From Acidimicrobiaceae bacterium (lineage in GTDB: Bacteria; Actinomycetota; Acidimicrobiia; Acidimicrobiales; RAAP-2): a stretch of DNA of 64,000 bases. A program made the position numbers and the translations under genes. Location of the stretch: contig DAIDKS010000040.1 in NCBI GenBank assembly GCA_027449885.1, positions 50,457 to 114,456 of the forward strand, read 5' to 3'. Below, in pieces: positions 1-9,025 of this stretch. The notes below the pieces were generated by a model. The model did no database searches. It saw nothing but the letters and a program-made list of their open reading frames with translations, and was not told where the DNA came from. The number at the start of each line of letters is the position of its first letter. Within the stretch, counting starts at the first letter, position 1.

Positions 1-818
1 TCGGCGCGGGCGAGGTCGGCGAGGACGTCCTCACCACGGTCGAGGAGGTCCTCTTGCGCAGTGACGTCGGTCTCGCGACCACCGAAGCCGTCCTCGACGC
101 CCTGCGACGTGACGGGGCGCCCGAGGGGGTGGCGACGGCGGTGCGCGGCGTGCTGCGCGCGTCACTCGATCGACCTCGCGAGGTCGTCGAGGAGGCCGAC
201 GAGGGACGCGTCGCCGTCTGGCTCTTCGTGGGCGTGAACGGCGTCGGCAAGACCACGACGATCGGGAAGCTGGCCCGCCGCGAGGGTGAGCGGGGACGCC
301 GCGTCGTGATCGCGGCCGGGGACACCTTCCGGGCCGCCGCCGCGGACCAGCTCGCCCTGTGGGCGGAGCGGACCGGGGCGGACCTGGTGCGCGCCCACGA
401 GGGTGCCGATCCCGGCTCGGTCGTCCACGACGCCGTGGGCCGGGCGGCGGCCCGGGGGGCCGACCTGGTGTTCGCCGACACGGCGGGTCGCCGGGCCAAC
501 TCCGCGAACCTGCTCGACGAGTTGGCCAAGGTTCGCCGGGTGGCCGACCGAGGGCCGGGCCAGGTCCTCGAGACCCTGCTGGTGCTCGACGCCACCACCG
601 GGCAGAACGCGCTGAGCCAGGCCCGCGAGTTCCTCGCCGCCGCCCAGGTGAGCGGCATCGTCCTCACCAAGTTGGACGGGACGGCGCGCGGGGGCGTCGT
701 CGTCGCCATCGAGCGCGAGCTCGGCATCCCGGTGAAGTTCGTGGGGGTGGGGGAGGGGGTCGACGACCTCGTGCCCTTCGACCCCGACGAGTTCGTCGAC
801 GCTCTGCTGCGGGCCTGA
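1..818 (+). CDS. ftsY: Signal recognition particle receptor FtsY (5' end outside window)
   Basis: SRP receptor GTPase that docks the Ffh-ribosome-nascent-chain complex at the membrane translocon. The reading frame is open from the first bases of the window, so the true start lies upstream; the TTG at base 54 used by the ORF track is internal. About 271 residues are visible, covering the N and G domains. They include the P-loop GVNGVGKTTTIGKLA, the DTFRAAA motif, the G3 motif DTAGR and the G4 motif TKLDGTARGG. The gene ends 16 bases before ffh, its GTPase partner, so the two form an SRP gene pair. Confidence 0.97.
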   Translation, partial: GAGEVGEDVLTTVEEVLLRSDVGLATTEAVLDALRRDGAPEGVATAVRGVLRASLDRPREVVEEADEGRVAVWLFVGVNGVGKTTTIGKLARREGERGRRVVIAAGDTFRAAAADQLALWAERTGADLVRAHEGADPGSVVHDAVGRAAARGADLVFADTAGRRANSANLLDELAKVRRVADRGPGQVLETLLVLDATTGQNALSQAREFLAAAQVSGIVLTKLDGTARGGVVVAIERELGIPVKFVGVGEGVDDLVPFDPDEFVDALLRA

Positions 819-821
819 CGG

Positions 822-827
822 TAGCCT
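822..827 (+). promoter_or_regulatory. -10 element of leaderless ffh promoter
   Basis: TAGCCT followed by exactly 7 bases and then the ffh ATG. The spacing places the transcription start at or next to the A of the start codon, so ffh can be transcribed without a leader independently of ftsY. Confidence 0.6.
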
Positions 828-834
828 GACGGGC

Positions 835-2304
835 ATGTTCGACGCCCTCACCGATCGCTTCGAACGACTCTCGGCGTCACTTCGCTCGCGGGGCCGACTG
901 AGCGACGCGGATCTCGACGAGGCGTTGCGCGACGTGCGGTCGGCCCTGATCGAGGCCGACGTCGAGTTGTCGGTGGTGCGCGCCTTCCTCGACGCCGTCC
1001 GTGATCGCCTCCGGGGCCAGGCGCTCAGCCAGAGCCTGTCGCCCGGTCAGCAGGTCATCAAGGCGGTCCACGCCCAGCTCGTCGAGATCCTGGGCGGCAG
1101 CGCCCTCAAGATCACCTACGCGCCGCGTCCGCCCACCGTGGTCCTCCTGGCCGGCCTCCAGGGCGCGGGCAAGACCACGACGGCGGCCAAGCTCGCTCGG
1201 TGGTTCGCCCAGCAGGGTCGCCACCCGATGCTCGTCGCCGCCGACCTCCAGCGACCGGCCGCCGTGGAGCAGCTGCGCGTCCTCGGCGCCTCGATCGGGG
1301 TCGACGTCTTCAGCGAGCCGACGACGCCAGTCGAGGTCGCCCGGCGGGGCCTCGAGACGGCGCAACGGATCGGGCGCGACGTCGTGATCGTCGACACCGC
1401 CGGTCGCCTGGCGGTCGACGAGGCGCTCATGGACGAGGTGGCCCAGGTGAGCGCCGCGGTCGGGCCGCACTACACGTTCCTCGTCATCGACGCCGTGACC
1501 GGCCAGGACGCCGTCCACACGGCGCGCGCCTTCCACGACCGGCTCGAGTTGACCGGCCTCATCGTCACCAAGCTCGACTACGACGCTCGCGGGGGAGCGG
1601 TGCTGTCGGCGCGGGGCGTCGTGGGACGGCCGGTCGTCTTCGCCGCCACCGGGGAGAAGGTCGAGGACTTCGACCTCTTCCACCCGGATCGGATGGCCTC
1701 ACGCATCCTCGGCATGGGCGACGCGCTCACCCTGATCGAGCAGGCCGAGCGAGCCATGGACCCCGAGGTGGTGGCCGAGTCGGCCGGACGCCTCATGAGC
1801 GGCACCTTCACGCTGGACGACTTCCTCGCCCAGCTGAACCAGGTGCGCAAGATGGGGTCACTCGGGGGGCTGATGCGCCTCATGCCGGGCATGACCAAGG
1901 AGATGCGCACGGCCGCGTCGAGCATCGACGAGCGCCAGCTGGGCCAGGTCGAGGCCATCATCCGGTCGATGACCCCCCGCGAGCGACGCGAGCCCGCCCT
2001 CATCGACGGATCCCGGCGGGCGCGCATCGCCCGCGGGTCGGGGACCACCGTCCCGGCCGTGAACCAGCTCCTCAAGCAGTTCACGGAGATGCGCAAGATG
2101 ATGCGCTCGATGGGCTCGGGAGGACTGCCGCCCCAGATGGGTCGCATGGCCCAGTTGGCGGCCCGCGCCCGTCCCCAGGACCTACCGCCCGGCTTCGAGG
2201 CCCTGGGCGACGCGACCCGCACGGCCCCGAGCGCTCCCGCGCCCCGCGGCGCGCGGGGCAAGAAGAAGAAGGGCGGTCGGGTGACCCCTCCCAAGGGGCG
2301 CTAG
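835..2304 (+). CDS. ffh: Signal recognition particle protein Ffh (SRP54)
   Basis: SRP54 GTPase that binds signal sequences and 4.5S RNA and delivers ribosomes to FtsY. At 489 aa it is a normal to slightly long Ffh. The N domain is followed by the G domain with P-loop GLQGAGKTTTAAKLA (about residues 105-120), DTAGR and TKLDYDARGGA. The C-terminal M domain is rich in methionine (GGLMRLMPGM, EMRKMMRSMG) and carries the RNA-binding segment around RRARIARGSGT. A basic tail (KKKKGG) closes the protein. The start is supported by a TAGCCT -10 element 7 bases upstream. Confidence 0.97.
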   Translation: MFDALTDRFERLSASLRSRGRLSDADLDEALRDVRSALIEADVELSVVRAFLDAVRDRLRGQALSQSLSPGQQVIKAVHAQLVEILGGSALKITYAPRPPTVVLLAGLQGAGKTTTAAKLARWFAQQGRHPMLVAADLQRPAAVEQLRVLGASIGVDVFSEPTTPVEVARRGLETAQRIGRDVVIVDTAGRLAVDEALMDEVAQVSAAVGPHYTFLVIDAVTGQDAVHTARAFHDRLELTGLIVTKLDYDARGGAVLSARGVVGRPVVFAATGEKVEDFDLFHPDRMASRILGMGDALTLIEQAERAMDPEVVAESAGRLMSGTFTLDDFLAQLNQVRKMGSLGGLMRLMPGMTKEMRTAASSIDERQLGQVEAIIRSMTPRERREPALIDGSRRARIARGSGTTVPAVNQLLKQFTEMRKMMRSMGSGGLPPQMGRMAQLAARARPQDLPPGFEALGDATRTAPSAPAPRGARGKKKKGGRVTPPKGR

Positions 2305-2307
2305 ACT
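2302..2307 (+). promoter_or_regulatory. -10 element TAGACT ahead of rpsP
   Basis: TAGACT overlaps the TAG stop codon of ffh and lies 54 bases before the rpsP GTG. It would give a short leader for the rpsP-khpA-rimM-trmD operon. No convincing -35 is visible. The same hexamer overlaps the trmD stop codon ahead of rplS. Confidence 0.4.
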
Positions 2308-2361
2308 GTCACCTTCGGATGTCTCCCGTTTGGCGGGGACCGGTTCGGAGGAACGTTCGAC

Positions 2362-2748
2362 GTGGCAGTGAAACTTCGCTTGGTGCGGATGGGCAAGAAG
2401 AAGCAGCCGACCTACCGCGTCGTCGCGGCCGACAGTCGCCGGGCCCGTTCGGGGGCCTTCCTCGAGGTCGTGGGCACCTACCAGCCCCGCGGCCTCTCGT
2501 CGGCCGAGCCCGACACCGTGGTCTCCATCGACAACGAGAAGGCCGTTCGATGGCTGCGCCAGGGTGCCCAGCCGACCGACCGGGTGGCGCGCCTGCTCGA
2601 GACGAGCGGTGCGATGGCCGTGTTCCGTGCCGGCCCGAGCGCCACGGTGACCCCGACGCCGACTCCCGTCGAGGTGGCCGAGGAGTCGACGGCTCCCGTC
2701 GCGGTCGCCGAGGAGACGGTGGTGCCGAACGAGGTCGCCGAGTCGTGA
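2362..2748 (+). CDS. rpsP: 30S ribosomal protein S16
   Basis: Small-subunit ribosomal protein needed for 30S assembly. The first 80 or so residues match the S16 fold (VKLRLVRMGKKKQPTYRVV at the N terminus, then DSRRARSGAFLEVVGTY). The remaining 45 residues are a low-complexity tail rich in Ala, Val, Glu and Thr, a common actinobacterial extension. The GTG start is preceded by GGAGGAA. The gene overlaps khpA by 4 bases and heads the translation operon that runs to trmD. Confidence 0.97.
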   Translation: MAVKLRLVRMGKKKQPTYRVVAADSRRARSGAFLEVVGTYQPRGLSSAEPDTVVSIDNEKAVRWLRQGAQPTDRVARLLETSGAMAVFRAGPSATVTPTPTPVEVAEESTAPVAVAEETVVPNEVAES

Positions 2749-3047
2749 GCGACGCCGAGTACGTCGAAGGCGACGTGAACGTCGTCGCCGAGCCGGCGGG
2801 ACCGGTGGCGCCGATCGCCGCTCGGGTCCTGCGCTACATCGCCGAGGCGATGGCCGATGACCCGTCCGCGGTCTCGGTCGAGGTCGGAGAGCGCCACGAT
2901 CGCGTCGTTCTCTCCCTCAACGTCGCCCCCGACGACATGGGACGCATCATCGGACGGCGCGGGCGTACCGCCCAGGCCATCCGAGTCGTCGTCGGTGCGG
3001 CCGGGGTTCGCGACGGCGTGACGACCTCGGTGGACATCGTCGACTGA
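2745..3047 (+). CDS. khpA: KH-domain RNA-binding protein KhpA
   Basis: Single KH domain protein of 100 aa, typically encoded between rpsP and rimM. KhpA partners with KhpB/Jag in other bacteria and binds structured RNAs. The GxxG loop appears as IIGRRGRTAQAIR in the second half. The ORF track hides it inside a spurious long ORF; the true start is the GTG that overlaps the rpsP stop (GTGA). About 20 acidic and hydrophobic residues precede the KH core. Confidence 0.9.
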   Translation: MSDAEYVEGDVNVVAEPAGPVAPIAARVLRYIAEAMADDPSAVSVEVGERHDRVVLSLNVAPDDMGRIIGRRGRTAQAIRVVVGAAGVRDGVTTSVDIVD

Positions 3048-3048
3048 G

Positions 3049-3525
3049 GTGACCGACGAGCCGATGCTCGACGTCGGCCGGATCGTCAAGGCGCACGGCC
3101 TACGGGGTCAGCTCCTCGTCGACCTCTGGAGCGACCGCACGGAGCGGTTGGCCCCGGGATCGATCCTGCAGACCGATCGAGGGCCCCTCGTCGTACGCCA
3201 GTCCGCGGAGCACCAGGCTCGCTTCATCGTGTCCTTCGAGGGCGTCGCCACGCGAGAGGACGCCGAGCGCTGGCGCGGGGTCGTGCTACGCGCCCCGCGA
3301 CTCGACGTCGAGGACGAGGACGTCATCTGGATCGACCAGCTCTACGGAGCGACGGTCGTGGAGCGCGACGGCACCGTACGCGGCACCGTGGTCGAGGTCG
3401 AGGCGAATCCCGCGAGCGACCTACTCGTGCTCGACTCCGGGCACCTCGTGCCCCTCACCTTCGTCGTCGAGGTGACCGCGCACGAGCGGATCGTCGTCGA
3501 GGTTCCCGAGGGGCTCTTCGAGTGA
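3049..3525 (+). CDS. rimM: Ribosome maturation factor RimM
   Basis: 16S rRNA processing/30S assembly factor that binds S19 near the 3' domain. The 158 aa protein shows the N-terminal signature VGRIVKAHGLRGQLLV, and a C-terminal PRC-barrel half with ASDLLVLDSGHLVPL. It starts at GTG one base after the khpA stop and overlaps trmD by 4 bases, the standard rimM-trmD coupling. Confidence 0.95.
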   Translation: MTDEPMLDVGRIVKAHGLRGQLLVDLWSDRTERLAPGSILQTDRGPLVVRQSAEHQARFIVSFEGVATREDAERWRGVVLRAPRLDVEDEDVIWIDQLYGATVVERDGTVRGTVVEVEANPASDLLVLDSGHLVPLTFVVEVTAHERIVVEVPEGLFE

Positions 3526-4274
3526 CGTGGCGGGCCGACGTCATCACGTTGTTCCCCGAGTCGGTCGCCGGCTACGCGAGCACGTCGGTGCTGGGTCGGG
3601 CCCGCGATCGGGGGGCGTGGGAGCTGCGAACCTTCGATCCGCGCGAGGCGACCGACGACGTTCACCGCACCGTCGACGACACGCCCTACGGGGGCGGGGC
3701 CGGGATGGTCCTGCGCGCCGACCCGATCGTGCGCACGGTCGAGGAGCACCCCGACCTCGCCCGCCCGCTGATCGCCCTGACCCCCTCGGGACGCCCCTTC
3801 GACGACGCGTGGGCCCGCGAGCTCGCCGCCGGGTCGGGCGCGACCCTGCTGTGCGGCCGCTACGAGGGCTTCGACCAGCGGGCGCTCGACCTCGTCGCCG
3901 ACGAGGAGATGTCGGTGGGGGACTTCGTCCTCGCCGGAGGCGAGCTCGCCGCCCTCTGCGTGATCGAGGCCGTCGTACGTCTCCTGCCCGGGGCGCTCGG
4001 GAACGACGCGTCGCCCGAGGAGGAGACCTTCGCGGACGGACTGCTCGAGTACCCGCAGTACACCAAGCCCGCGGCGTACCGCGGCCGGGAGGTTCCCGCG
4101 GTGCTGCGGTCCGGGGACCACGGGGCGATCGCCCGTTGGCGCCGGGCCCAGGCCCTGGCGCGCACCCTGGAACGTCGGCCCGACCTGATCGCCCGGCGGG
4201 GCGGACTCAGCGACGAGGATCGTCGCCTCCTCGTGGCGCACGGCCTCCTGGCCGGTTCCGACACGAACGGCTAG
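3522..4274 (+). CDS. trmD: tRNA (guanine-N1)-methyltransferase TrmD
   Basis: SAM-dependent knotted (SPOUT) methyltransferase that makes m1G37 in tRNAs, preventing +1 frameshifts. 250 aa, normal length. Visible signatures are VITLFPE at the N terminus, DDTPYGGGAGMVLR, LCGRYEGFDQR and VGDFVLAGGELAA, which form the trefoil-knot SAM site. The GTG start overlaps the rimM stop. Its own TAG stop overlaps a TAGACT hexamer that may drive rplS. Confidence 0.97.
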   Translation: MTWRADVITLFPESVAGYASTSVLGRARDRGAWELRTFDPREATDDVHRTVDDTPYGGGAGMVLRADPIVRTVEEHPDLARPLIALTPSGRPFDDAWARELAAGSGATLLCGRYEGFDQRALDLVADEEMSVGDFVLAGGELAALCVIEAVVRLLPGALGNDASPEEETFADGLLEYPQYTKPAAYRGREVPAVLRSGDHGAIARWRRAQALARTLERRPDLIARRGGLSDEDRRLLVAHGLLAGSDTNG

Positions 4275-4277
4275 ACT
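4272..4277 (+). promoter_or_regulatory. -10 element TAGACT ahead of rplS
   Basis: TAGACT shares its first three bases with the trmD stop codon and lies 30 bases before the rplS ATG. It repeats the arrangement seen at the ffh stop ahead of rpsP. No clear -35 was found. Confidence 0.35.
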
Positions 4278-4307
4278 TACCTAGCCCGAGATCTCGAAGG
4301 ACCCGTG

Positions 4308-4664
4308 ATGAACCCGACAGAACTGATCGACCGCGACTCGCTCCGCGACGACGTCCCCTCGTTCCGTCCCGGCGACACCCTCAAGGTGCACGTTCGGGTC
4401 GTCGAAGGCAACCGGGAGCGCGTCCAGGTCTTCCAGGGCGTGGTGATCCGTCGCCAGGGCACGGGCGTCCAGGAGACCTTCACCGTTCGCAAGGTGAGCT
4501 TCGGCGTGGGAGTGGAGCGCACGTTCCCGGTCCACGCCCCCACGATCGCGAAGATCGAGGTGGAGACCTACGGCGACGTGCGTCGGGCGAAGCTCTACTA
4601 CCTGCGCGAGCTGCGCGGGCGCGCGGCCAAGATCAAGGAGCGGCGCGTCACCGAGCGCGCCTAA
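4308..4664 (+). CDS. rplS: 50S ribosomal protein L19
   Basis: Large-subunit protein at the 30S-50S interface. 118 aa from the ATG; the ORF track begins one codon earlier at GTG, but GAAGG seven bases upstream favours the ATG. Signatures include [38 protein letters not shown] and the C-terminal [20 protein letters not shown]. It follows trmD in the conserved rpsP-rimM-trmD-rplS order. Confidence 0.97.
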   Translation: MNPTELIDRDSLRDDVPSFRPGDTLKVHVRVVEGNRERVQVFQGVVIRRQGTGVQETFTVRKVSFGVGVERTFPVHAPTIAKIEVETYGDVRRAKLYYLRELRGRAAKIKERRVTERA

Positions 4665-4670
4665 GCCCTC

Positions 4671-4967
4671 ATGGGCGACGAAGAGCTCGACGACTACGAG
4701 GCCACCCTCGAGTTGGCCCTGGTCCAGGAGTACAAGGCCGTCGTGGGCATGTTCCACTACGCCGTCGAGACCGACCGACGCTTCTACCTGGCCAACGACG
4801 TCCAGGTCGAGATCCGGGGCACCGAGCCCCCGCTCGTGGAGGTGACCCTCACCGACGCGTGGGTCTGGGACATGTACCGAGCCGCCCGCTTCGTGCCGTC
4901 CGTGCGCGTGCTCACGTTCCGCGACGTCAACATCGAGCGGCTGCCCAAGGAAGACCTCGAGCCCTGA
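4671..4967 (+). CDS. DUF2469 family protein
   Basis: Small acidic protein of 98 aa conserved across Actinobacteria next to rplS and of unknown molecular function. The family signatures are plain: YEATLELALVQEYK, VETDRRFYLANDVQVE, LTDAWVWDMYRAARFV and the FRDVNIERL motif near the C terminus. It starts 6 bases after rplS and stops 1 base before the next GTG, so it belongs to the same transcript. Its constant link to translation genes suggests a role linked to ribosomes or secretion, but that is inference. Confidence 0.93.
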   Translation: MGDEELDDYEATLELALVQEYKAVVGMFHYAVETDRRFYLANDVQVEIRGTEPPLVEVTLTDAWVWDMYRAARFVPSVRVLTFRDVNIERLPKEDLEP

Positions 4968-4968
4968 C

Positions 4969-5430
4969 GTGGAGCGGGTCGTCGTCGACCTCGCGGACCC
5001 GCCACGCGAGTGGCGGCCGGGCACCATCTATCGGAGTTCGCTCGACGTCGTGGTCCTCGTGGCCGCCGCCGCGCACGCCCTCGCCGGTCCCGTGGGGGTG
5101 TGGCTGAGTATCGGTGACGCCTATCCCGCCGCCCTCGCCGCGCGGGATCTGCGGACGTTGAGCCACCTCGTCCCACTCGCCGAGGCCGTGCTCGATGGGC
5201 CGTCCGCCGCCGACGCCGTCGACCTCGTGGGCGCGCTGCTCGAGGGCGGGCCGGTGACCAGAGACTCCCCGGCGGGGGTGCTCCGAGACGCCTACAGCCT
5301 CCCCGTACCGCCCCGTCCCCTCGCCCTCTGGTGGCGCGAGGGTCGGCGCCTCGTCGGCGCCGCGGCGACCCTCGAACGGGTGGTCGGGCGCGAGGAGCGC
5401 TACGCGCTGATCACTCCGGCTGCTGGCTGA
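4969..5430 (+). CDS. Hypothetical protein downstream of DUF2469
   Basis: 153 aa, GTG start one base after the DUF2469 stop. I do not recognise the family. The composition is Ala/Leu/Val rich with several Pro-Arg segments. Residues about 25-50 (VVVLVAAAAHALAGPVGVWL) could form one hydrophobic helix, but there is no signal peptide. The sequence ends with RYALITPAAG and its last 20 bases overlap the convergent PPOX gene. Coupling to the ribosomal operon is the only functional clue. Confidence 0.65.
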   Translation: MERVVVDLADPPREWRPGTIYRSSLDVVVLVAAAAHALAGPVGVWLSIGDAYPAALAARDLRTLSHLVPLAEAVLDGPSAADAVDLVGALLEGGPVTRDSPAGVLRDAYSLPVPPRPLALWWREGRRLVGAAATLERVVGREERYALITPAAG

Positions 5431-5809
5431 TGCGGTCGGGACGGATGCGCACGGTGACGCGCACCTCGCCCTCCTGACGGTAGGGGTAGGTGTCGACGCC
5501 GAGGTACTTCTTCGCCAAGCGGTCGATGACCTCGTCGGCGCCGTCGGTCGTGAAGGCGACCACGGTCCCGCGCACCGCGATCGCGGTGTAGGGATTGTCG
5601 GGGTCGGTCAGGGAGACCCCGACGCGCGGGTCGCTCGCGAGGTTGCGCGCCTTCGCCCGTCCGAGCGACGTGTTGATGACGATGTCGTCGCCGTCGAGCT
5701 CGACCCACACGGGCGTCACGTTGGGGCTGCCGTCCTCCTCGAGGCTCGCGACGTGCGCGAACACGTTCTTCGCGAAGATCGCTCGGGCGGCGTCGGTGAA
5801 GCTGGGCAT
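5411..5809 (-). CDS. Pyridoxamine 5'-phosphate oxidase-family protein (PPOX class, F420/FMN)
   Basis: 132 aa split-barrel flavin/F420-binding protein of the actinobacterial Rv1155-like group, which acts as an F420-dependent reductase or biliverdin/F420-binding protein. The ORF track extends far upstream, but the conserved N terminus (MPSFTDAARAIF) begins at the ATG at 5809. Typical features are VTPVWVELDGDDIVINTSLGR, ARNLASDPRVGVSL and DPDNPYTAIAVRG. It is divergent from endonuclease IV across about 40 bp. True substrate cannot be assigned from sequence. Confidence 0.88.
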   Translation of the reverse strand: MPSFTDAARAIFAKNVFAHVASLEEDGSPNVTPVWVELDGDDIVINTSLGRAKARNLASDPRVGVSLTDPDNPYTAIAVRGTVVAFTTDGADEVIDRLAKKYLGVDTYPYRQEGEVRVTVRIRPDRISQQPE

Positions 5810-5838
5810 GTCGCTCCTATCGTTGGGGGACCGACTAG

Positions 5839-5844
5839 TAGTTT
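5839..5844 (+). promoter_or_regulatory. -10 element of leaderless nfo promoter
   Basis: TAGTTT, 7 bases, ATG. Fits the leaderless pattern used through the window and supports the ATG at 5852 rather than the upstream ORF-track start. Confidence 0.55.
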
Positions 5845-5851
5845 TAGTGCA

Positions 5852-6739
5852 ATGGACGTCGGCGCGCACGTACGGGGCGGGGGGACCCTGATCCCCTCCC
5901 TCGCGGCGGGCGACGAGATCGGGGCCACGTCGATCCAGGTGTTCGTGCAGAGCCCCCGGATGTGGAAGCCGACGCAGTACGCGCGCGCGGTCACCGAGGC
6001 CTTTCGTGAGGCTCACGCGGAGCACCCGAGGATCGGTCGCGTCTTCTGCCACGCCACCTACCTGATCAACCTGGCGACCGGGGACCCCGAGCTCTACGCC
6101 AAGTCGGTGGCCGCGCTCGCGCACAACGTGGCCGTGGGGCGGGCGATGGGGGCCGACGGCGTCATCCTGCACGTCGGCAGCCACCGGGGGGCGGGCTTCG
6201 AGGAGGTGCTCCCGGCCGTCGCCGAGGGGCTCACGCGGGCCCTGGACGCCGGTGAGCCGGGAGACCCCGACTGTCCGATCCTGATCGAGAACGCGGCGGG
6301 AGCCGGCGGGACCGTCGGACGCAGCCTGGAGGAGATCGGCGCCATCGTCGAGGTGTGCGGTCGCGACGAGCGACTGGGACTCTGTCTCGACACCCAGCAC
6401 CTGTGGGCGAGCGGGGTCGACACGACGACGACCTCCGGGGCCCGGCGCCTGGTGCGCGAGGTGGAGGACCGACTGGGTCTCGGGCGGCTGCGGGCGCTCC
6501 ACCTGAACGACTCGAAGACGGCGTTCGGGTCGAACAAGGACCGCCACGCCAACATCGGCGAGGGGACGATCGGGGCGGACGGACTCGCGGCGCTGGTGGG
6601 CCACGCGCGCGTGCGGGACCTGCCGCTGCTGCTGGAGGTGCCGGGCGACGGCGACGGGCCGCGGGCCCAGGACGTCGTCCAGGCTCGTGAGGTCGTGCGC
6701 GCCGGGACGGCGATGTACCGTCGTCGGGCGGCTGAATGA
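5852..6739 (+). CDS. nfo: Deoxyribonuclease IV (endonuclease IV, AP endonuclease)
   Basis: Zinc-dependent AP endonuclease of base-excision repair, cutting 5' of abasic sites. 295 aa TIM-barrel. Start chosen at ATG (MDVGAHV) because the AP2Ec family begins with this strand and a -10 lies 7 bases upstream. Metal-binding and family motifs are visible: [53 protein letters not shown] and the GEGTIG motif. It overlaps the upstream part of the fumC region by 4 bases at an ATGA, but the real fumC start is slightly further on. Confidence 0.95.
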   Translation: MDVGAHVRGGGTLIPSLAAGDEIGATSIQVFVQSPRMWKPTQYARAVTEAFREAHAEHPRIGRVFCHATYLINLATGDPELYAKSVAALAHNVAVGRAMGADGVILHVGSHRGAGFEEVLPAVAEGLTRALDAGEPGDPDCPILIENAAGAGGTVGRSLEEIGAIVEVCGRDERLGLCLDTQHLWASGVDTTTTSGARRLVREVEDRLGLGRLRALHLNDSKTAFGSNKDRHANIGEGTIGADGLAALVGHARVRDLPLLLEVPGDGDGPRAQDVVQAREVVRAGTAMYRRRAAE

Positions 6740-6750
6740 GAGGAGACGAC

Positions 6751-8139
6751 GTGAGCAACGTGAGGATCGAGTCGGACACCATGGGCACCATCGAGGTCCC
6801 CGCCGACCACTACTGGGGTGCTCAGACCCAGCGCAGCCTGCACCACTTCTCCATCAGCCACGAGACCATGCCGCCCGCCCTCATCCGGGCCTTCGGCGTT
6901 CTGAAGATGGCGTCCGCCCGCGTCAATCGGGAGCTCGGCAAGCTCGACGGCGAGCGTGCCGAGCTGATCGAGCGAGCGGCCGCCGAGGTGATCGACGGGA
7001 CGCTCGCGGCGGAGTTCCCCCTGCGGATCTGGCAGACCGGCTCGGGCACCCAGACGAACATGAACGTGAACGAGGTCATCTCGAATCGGGCGATCGAACT
7101 CGCGGGAGGACAGCGCGGCTCGAAGGACCCGGTACACCCGAACGACCACGTCAACATGTCCCAGTCCTCGAACGACACCTTTCCGACGGCCATGCACATC
7201 GCCGCGGCCACCGAGATCGTGGACCGGCTGATGCCCTCGGTGCGCCGACTGCGCGACGAGCTGGACGCGAAGGCCCGGGCGTACGCGGGGGTGACCAAGA
7301 TCGGTCGGACCCACCTGATGGACGCCGTCCCACTCACCCTGGGTCAGGAGTTCTCCGGCTACGTCGCCCAGCTCGACGCCGACCTCGATCGCCTGGCGGC
7401 CGTCCTGCCCGGCCTCTTCGAGCTGGCGGCCGGCGGGACCGCCGTGGGCACGGGTCTCAACACCCACCCGGAGTTCGGCGAGCGCGTCGCCGCGGAGATC
7501 GCGGAGCTCACCGGGAAGCCGTTCGTCACCGCGCCCAACAAGTTCGCGGCCCTGGCGGCCCACGACGCGCTGGTCTTCGCGCACGGGGCCATCAAGACCC
7601 TCGCCACCAGCCTCATGAAGATCGCCGACGACCTGCGGTGGCTGGGCTCGGGTCCGCGCGCCGGACTCGGGGAGCTGCGCCTACCCGAGAACGAGCCGGG
7701 CAGCTCGATCATGCCGGGCAAGGTCAACCCCACCCAGTCCGAGGCCATGATCATGGTCGGCATCCAGGTTCACGGGAACGACGCCGCCGTCGCCATGGCG
7801 GGAACGCGCGGCAACCTCGAGCTCAACGTCACGAAGCCGGTGATCATCCACAACGTCTGCAACTCGGTGGACCTCCTCACCGACGCCTGTGACGCCTTCC
7901 GGGAGTTCTGCGTCGAGGGTCTCGAGCCCGACTACGAGCAGATCGATCACCACCTGCGGAACTCGCTGATGCTGGTGACGGCCCTCAACCCGATCATCGG
8001 CTACGACAAGGCCGCCCAGGTGGCGAAGAAGGCCCACAAGGAGCGCTCCACGCTGCGCGAGGCGGCCCTGGCCCTCGGGTTCCTCACGGCCGAGCAGTTC
8101 GACGCGGCCGTCGTGCCCGAGGACATGACGCACCCGTGA
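6751..8139 (+). CDS. fumC: Class II fumarate hydratase FumC
   Basis: Iron-independent fumarase of the TCA cycle, interconverting fumarate and malate. 462 aa. I chose GTG 6751 over the ATG at 6736 because AGGAG ends 5 bases before it; the upstream ATG would place the Shine-Dalgarno inside the gene. Diagnostic motifs: YWGAQTQRS near the N terminus, [28 protein letters not shown], the catalytic loop [15 protein letters not shown], and the C-terminal [12 protein letters not shown]. It forms an operon with the downstream dehydratase (4-base overlap). Confidence 0.96.
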   Translation: MSNVRIESDTMGTIEVPADHYWGAQTQRSLHHFSISHETMPPALIRAFGVLKMASARVNRELGKLDGERAELIERAAAEVIDGTLAAEFPLRIWQTGSGTQTNMNVNEVISNRAIELAGGQRGSKDPVHPNDHVNMSQSSNDTFPTAMHIAAATEIVDRLMPSVRRLRDELDAKARAYAGVTKIGRTHLMDAVPLTLGQEFSGYVAQLDADLDRLAAVLPGLFELAAGGTAVGTGLNTHPEFGERVAAEIAELTGKPFVTAPNKFAALAAHDALVFAHGAIKTLATSLMKIADDLRWLGSGPRAGLGELRLPENEPGSSIMPGKVNPTQSEAMIMVGIQVHGNDAAVAMAGTRGNLELNVTKPVIIHNVCNSVDLLTDACDAFREFCVEGLEPDYEQIDHHLRNSLMLVTALNPIIGYDKAAQVAKKAHKERSTLREAALALGFLTAEQFDAAVVPEDMTHP

Positions 8140-8450
8140 GCCGGCCGGATCCCCTGGAGCCGGCCGCGGTCGCGGCCTGGCTGAGCGACCACCCCGCGTG
8201 GTCGGTGGAGCAGGGACACCTGGTGCGGGTGCTGCGGCTGCGCAGCTACCGCGACGGCGCCCGGCTGGTGGGCGCTCAGGTCGACCTCGCCGAGCGACTC
8301 GATCATCACCCGGTGGTGACCGTCGGATTCCGGGAGGTCCGCCTCGAGCTGTGGACGCACGACCGCGACGCCGTGACGGATCTCGACCTCGCCTACGCCG
8401 AGGGGTTCGAGGAGATGGTGGCGATGCTCTTCGCCGACGCCCTGGCCTGA
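8136..8450 (+). CDS. Pterin-4a-carbinolamine dehydratase
   Basis: 104 aa DCoH/PCD-fold protein that dehydrates 4a-hydroxytetrahydropterin. The family signature is [23 protein letters not shown], read as H-H-P then a beta strand and a W-T-H catalytic site. GTG start overlaps the fumC stop. No aromatic amino-acid hydroxylase lies nearby, so the substrate context is unknown; in Actinobacteria this family is often encoded far from pterin genes. Confidence 0.88.
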   Translation: MSRPDPLEPAAVAAWLSDHPAWSVEQGHLVRVLRLRSYRDGARLVGAQVDLAERLDHHPVVTVGFREVRLELWTHDRDAVTDLDLAYAEGFEEMVAMLFADALA

Positions 8451-8452
8451 GG

Positions 8453-9025
8453 TCAGCCGACGGGCAGGTCCCAGAGCGCCATCCAGCGCGACAGGTCCTT
8501 CTCGAGGGGGAGGTCGCCGTCCAGGAACGACCGCACCCGTAGCTCGAGCTCGTTGTCGCGCTGCTGGCCGTCGCGCGGGGCGAAGGGATAGAAGGTCCCC
8601 TGCTTCAGGAGGTAGACCAGGCGCACCGCCCCGTCTCCGGGGGGGCTCTTCGGGACGAACCCCACGACCGCGCACAGCATTCGCGATCCGAGCCCGTGCT
8701 CCACCAACGTCGTGTTCGCCCCGTGGAGGCGAGTGACGAGCGAGGAGAGGTCGGCGTCACGCACCGTGACCCAACGGAATCCGAACGAGTCGGTCGTGAG
8801 GTCGACCCCGGTGGGATCCCCCAGACTCACCAACTCGCGAATCTCGGCGTCCGAGGTGATCTCGCTCTCGCCGCTCCCGGCCTTGAAGCACAGTCCGCCC
8901 TGGCCGGACGGGACGAGGTCGAGCTCGGTCTCGAGCGTGAGGGCCGCCGTGGGCAGGGCGAACAGGTTGTCGAGTTGGGGGGGGACCGGTCGGGTCCGGC
9001 CGAAGAGGACGTCGCGCAGGCCCAC
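8453..9025 (-). CDS. pspAB: PspA-associated protein PspAB
   Basis: 190 aa, GTG start sharing one base with the htpX stop (TAGTG). The sequence VGLRDVLFGRTRPV at the N terminus and the following ALTLETELDL, AGSGESEIT, DSFGFRWVTVRD, GTFYPFAPRDGQQRDNELELR segments fit the PspAB family of haloarchaea and actinobacteria, which travels with PspA and HtpX. No enzymatic motif is visible. It probably assists the PspA membrane-stress response; the last gene of the pspA-htpX-pspAB operon. Confidence 0.82.
   Translation of the reverse strand: MGLRDVLFGRTRPVPPQLDNLFALPTAALTLETELDLVPSGQGGLCFKAGSGESEITSDAEIRELVSLGDPTGVDLTTDSFGFRWVTVRDADLSSLVTRLHGANTTLVEHGLGSRMLCAVVGFVPKSPPGDGAVRLVYLLKQGTFYPFAPRDGQQRDNELELRVRSFLDGDLPLEKDLSRWMALWDLPVG

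Noticed and set aside
1200-3047. 615-aa plus-strand ORF across ffh and rpsP
   Set aside because: Only its last 100 codons (khpA) are real; the rest is an alternate frame of ffh and rpsP full of Arg/Gly/Pro.
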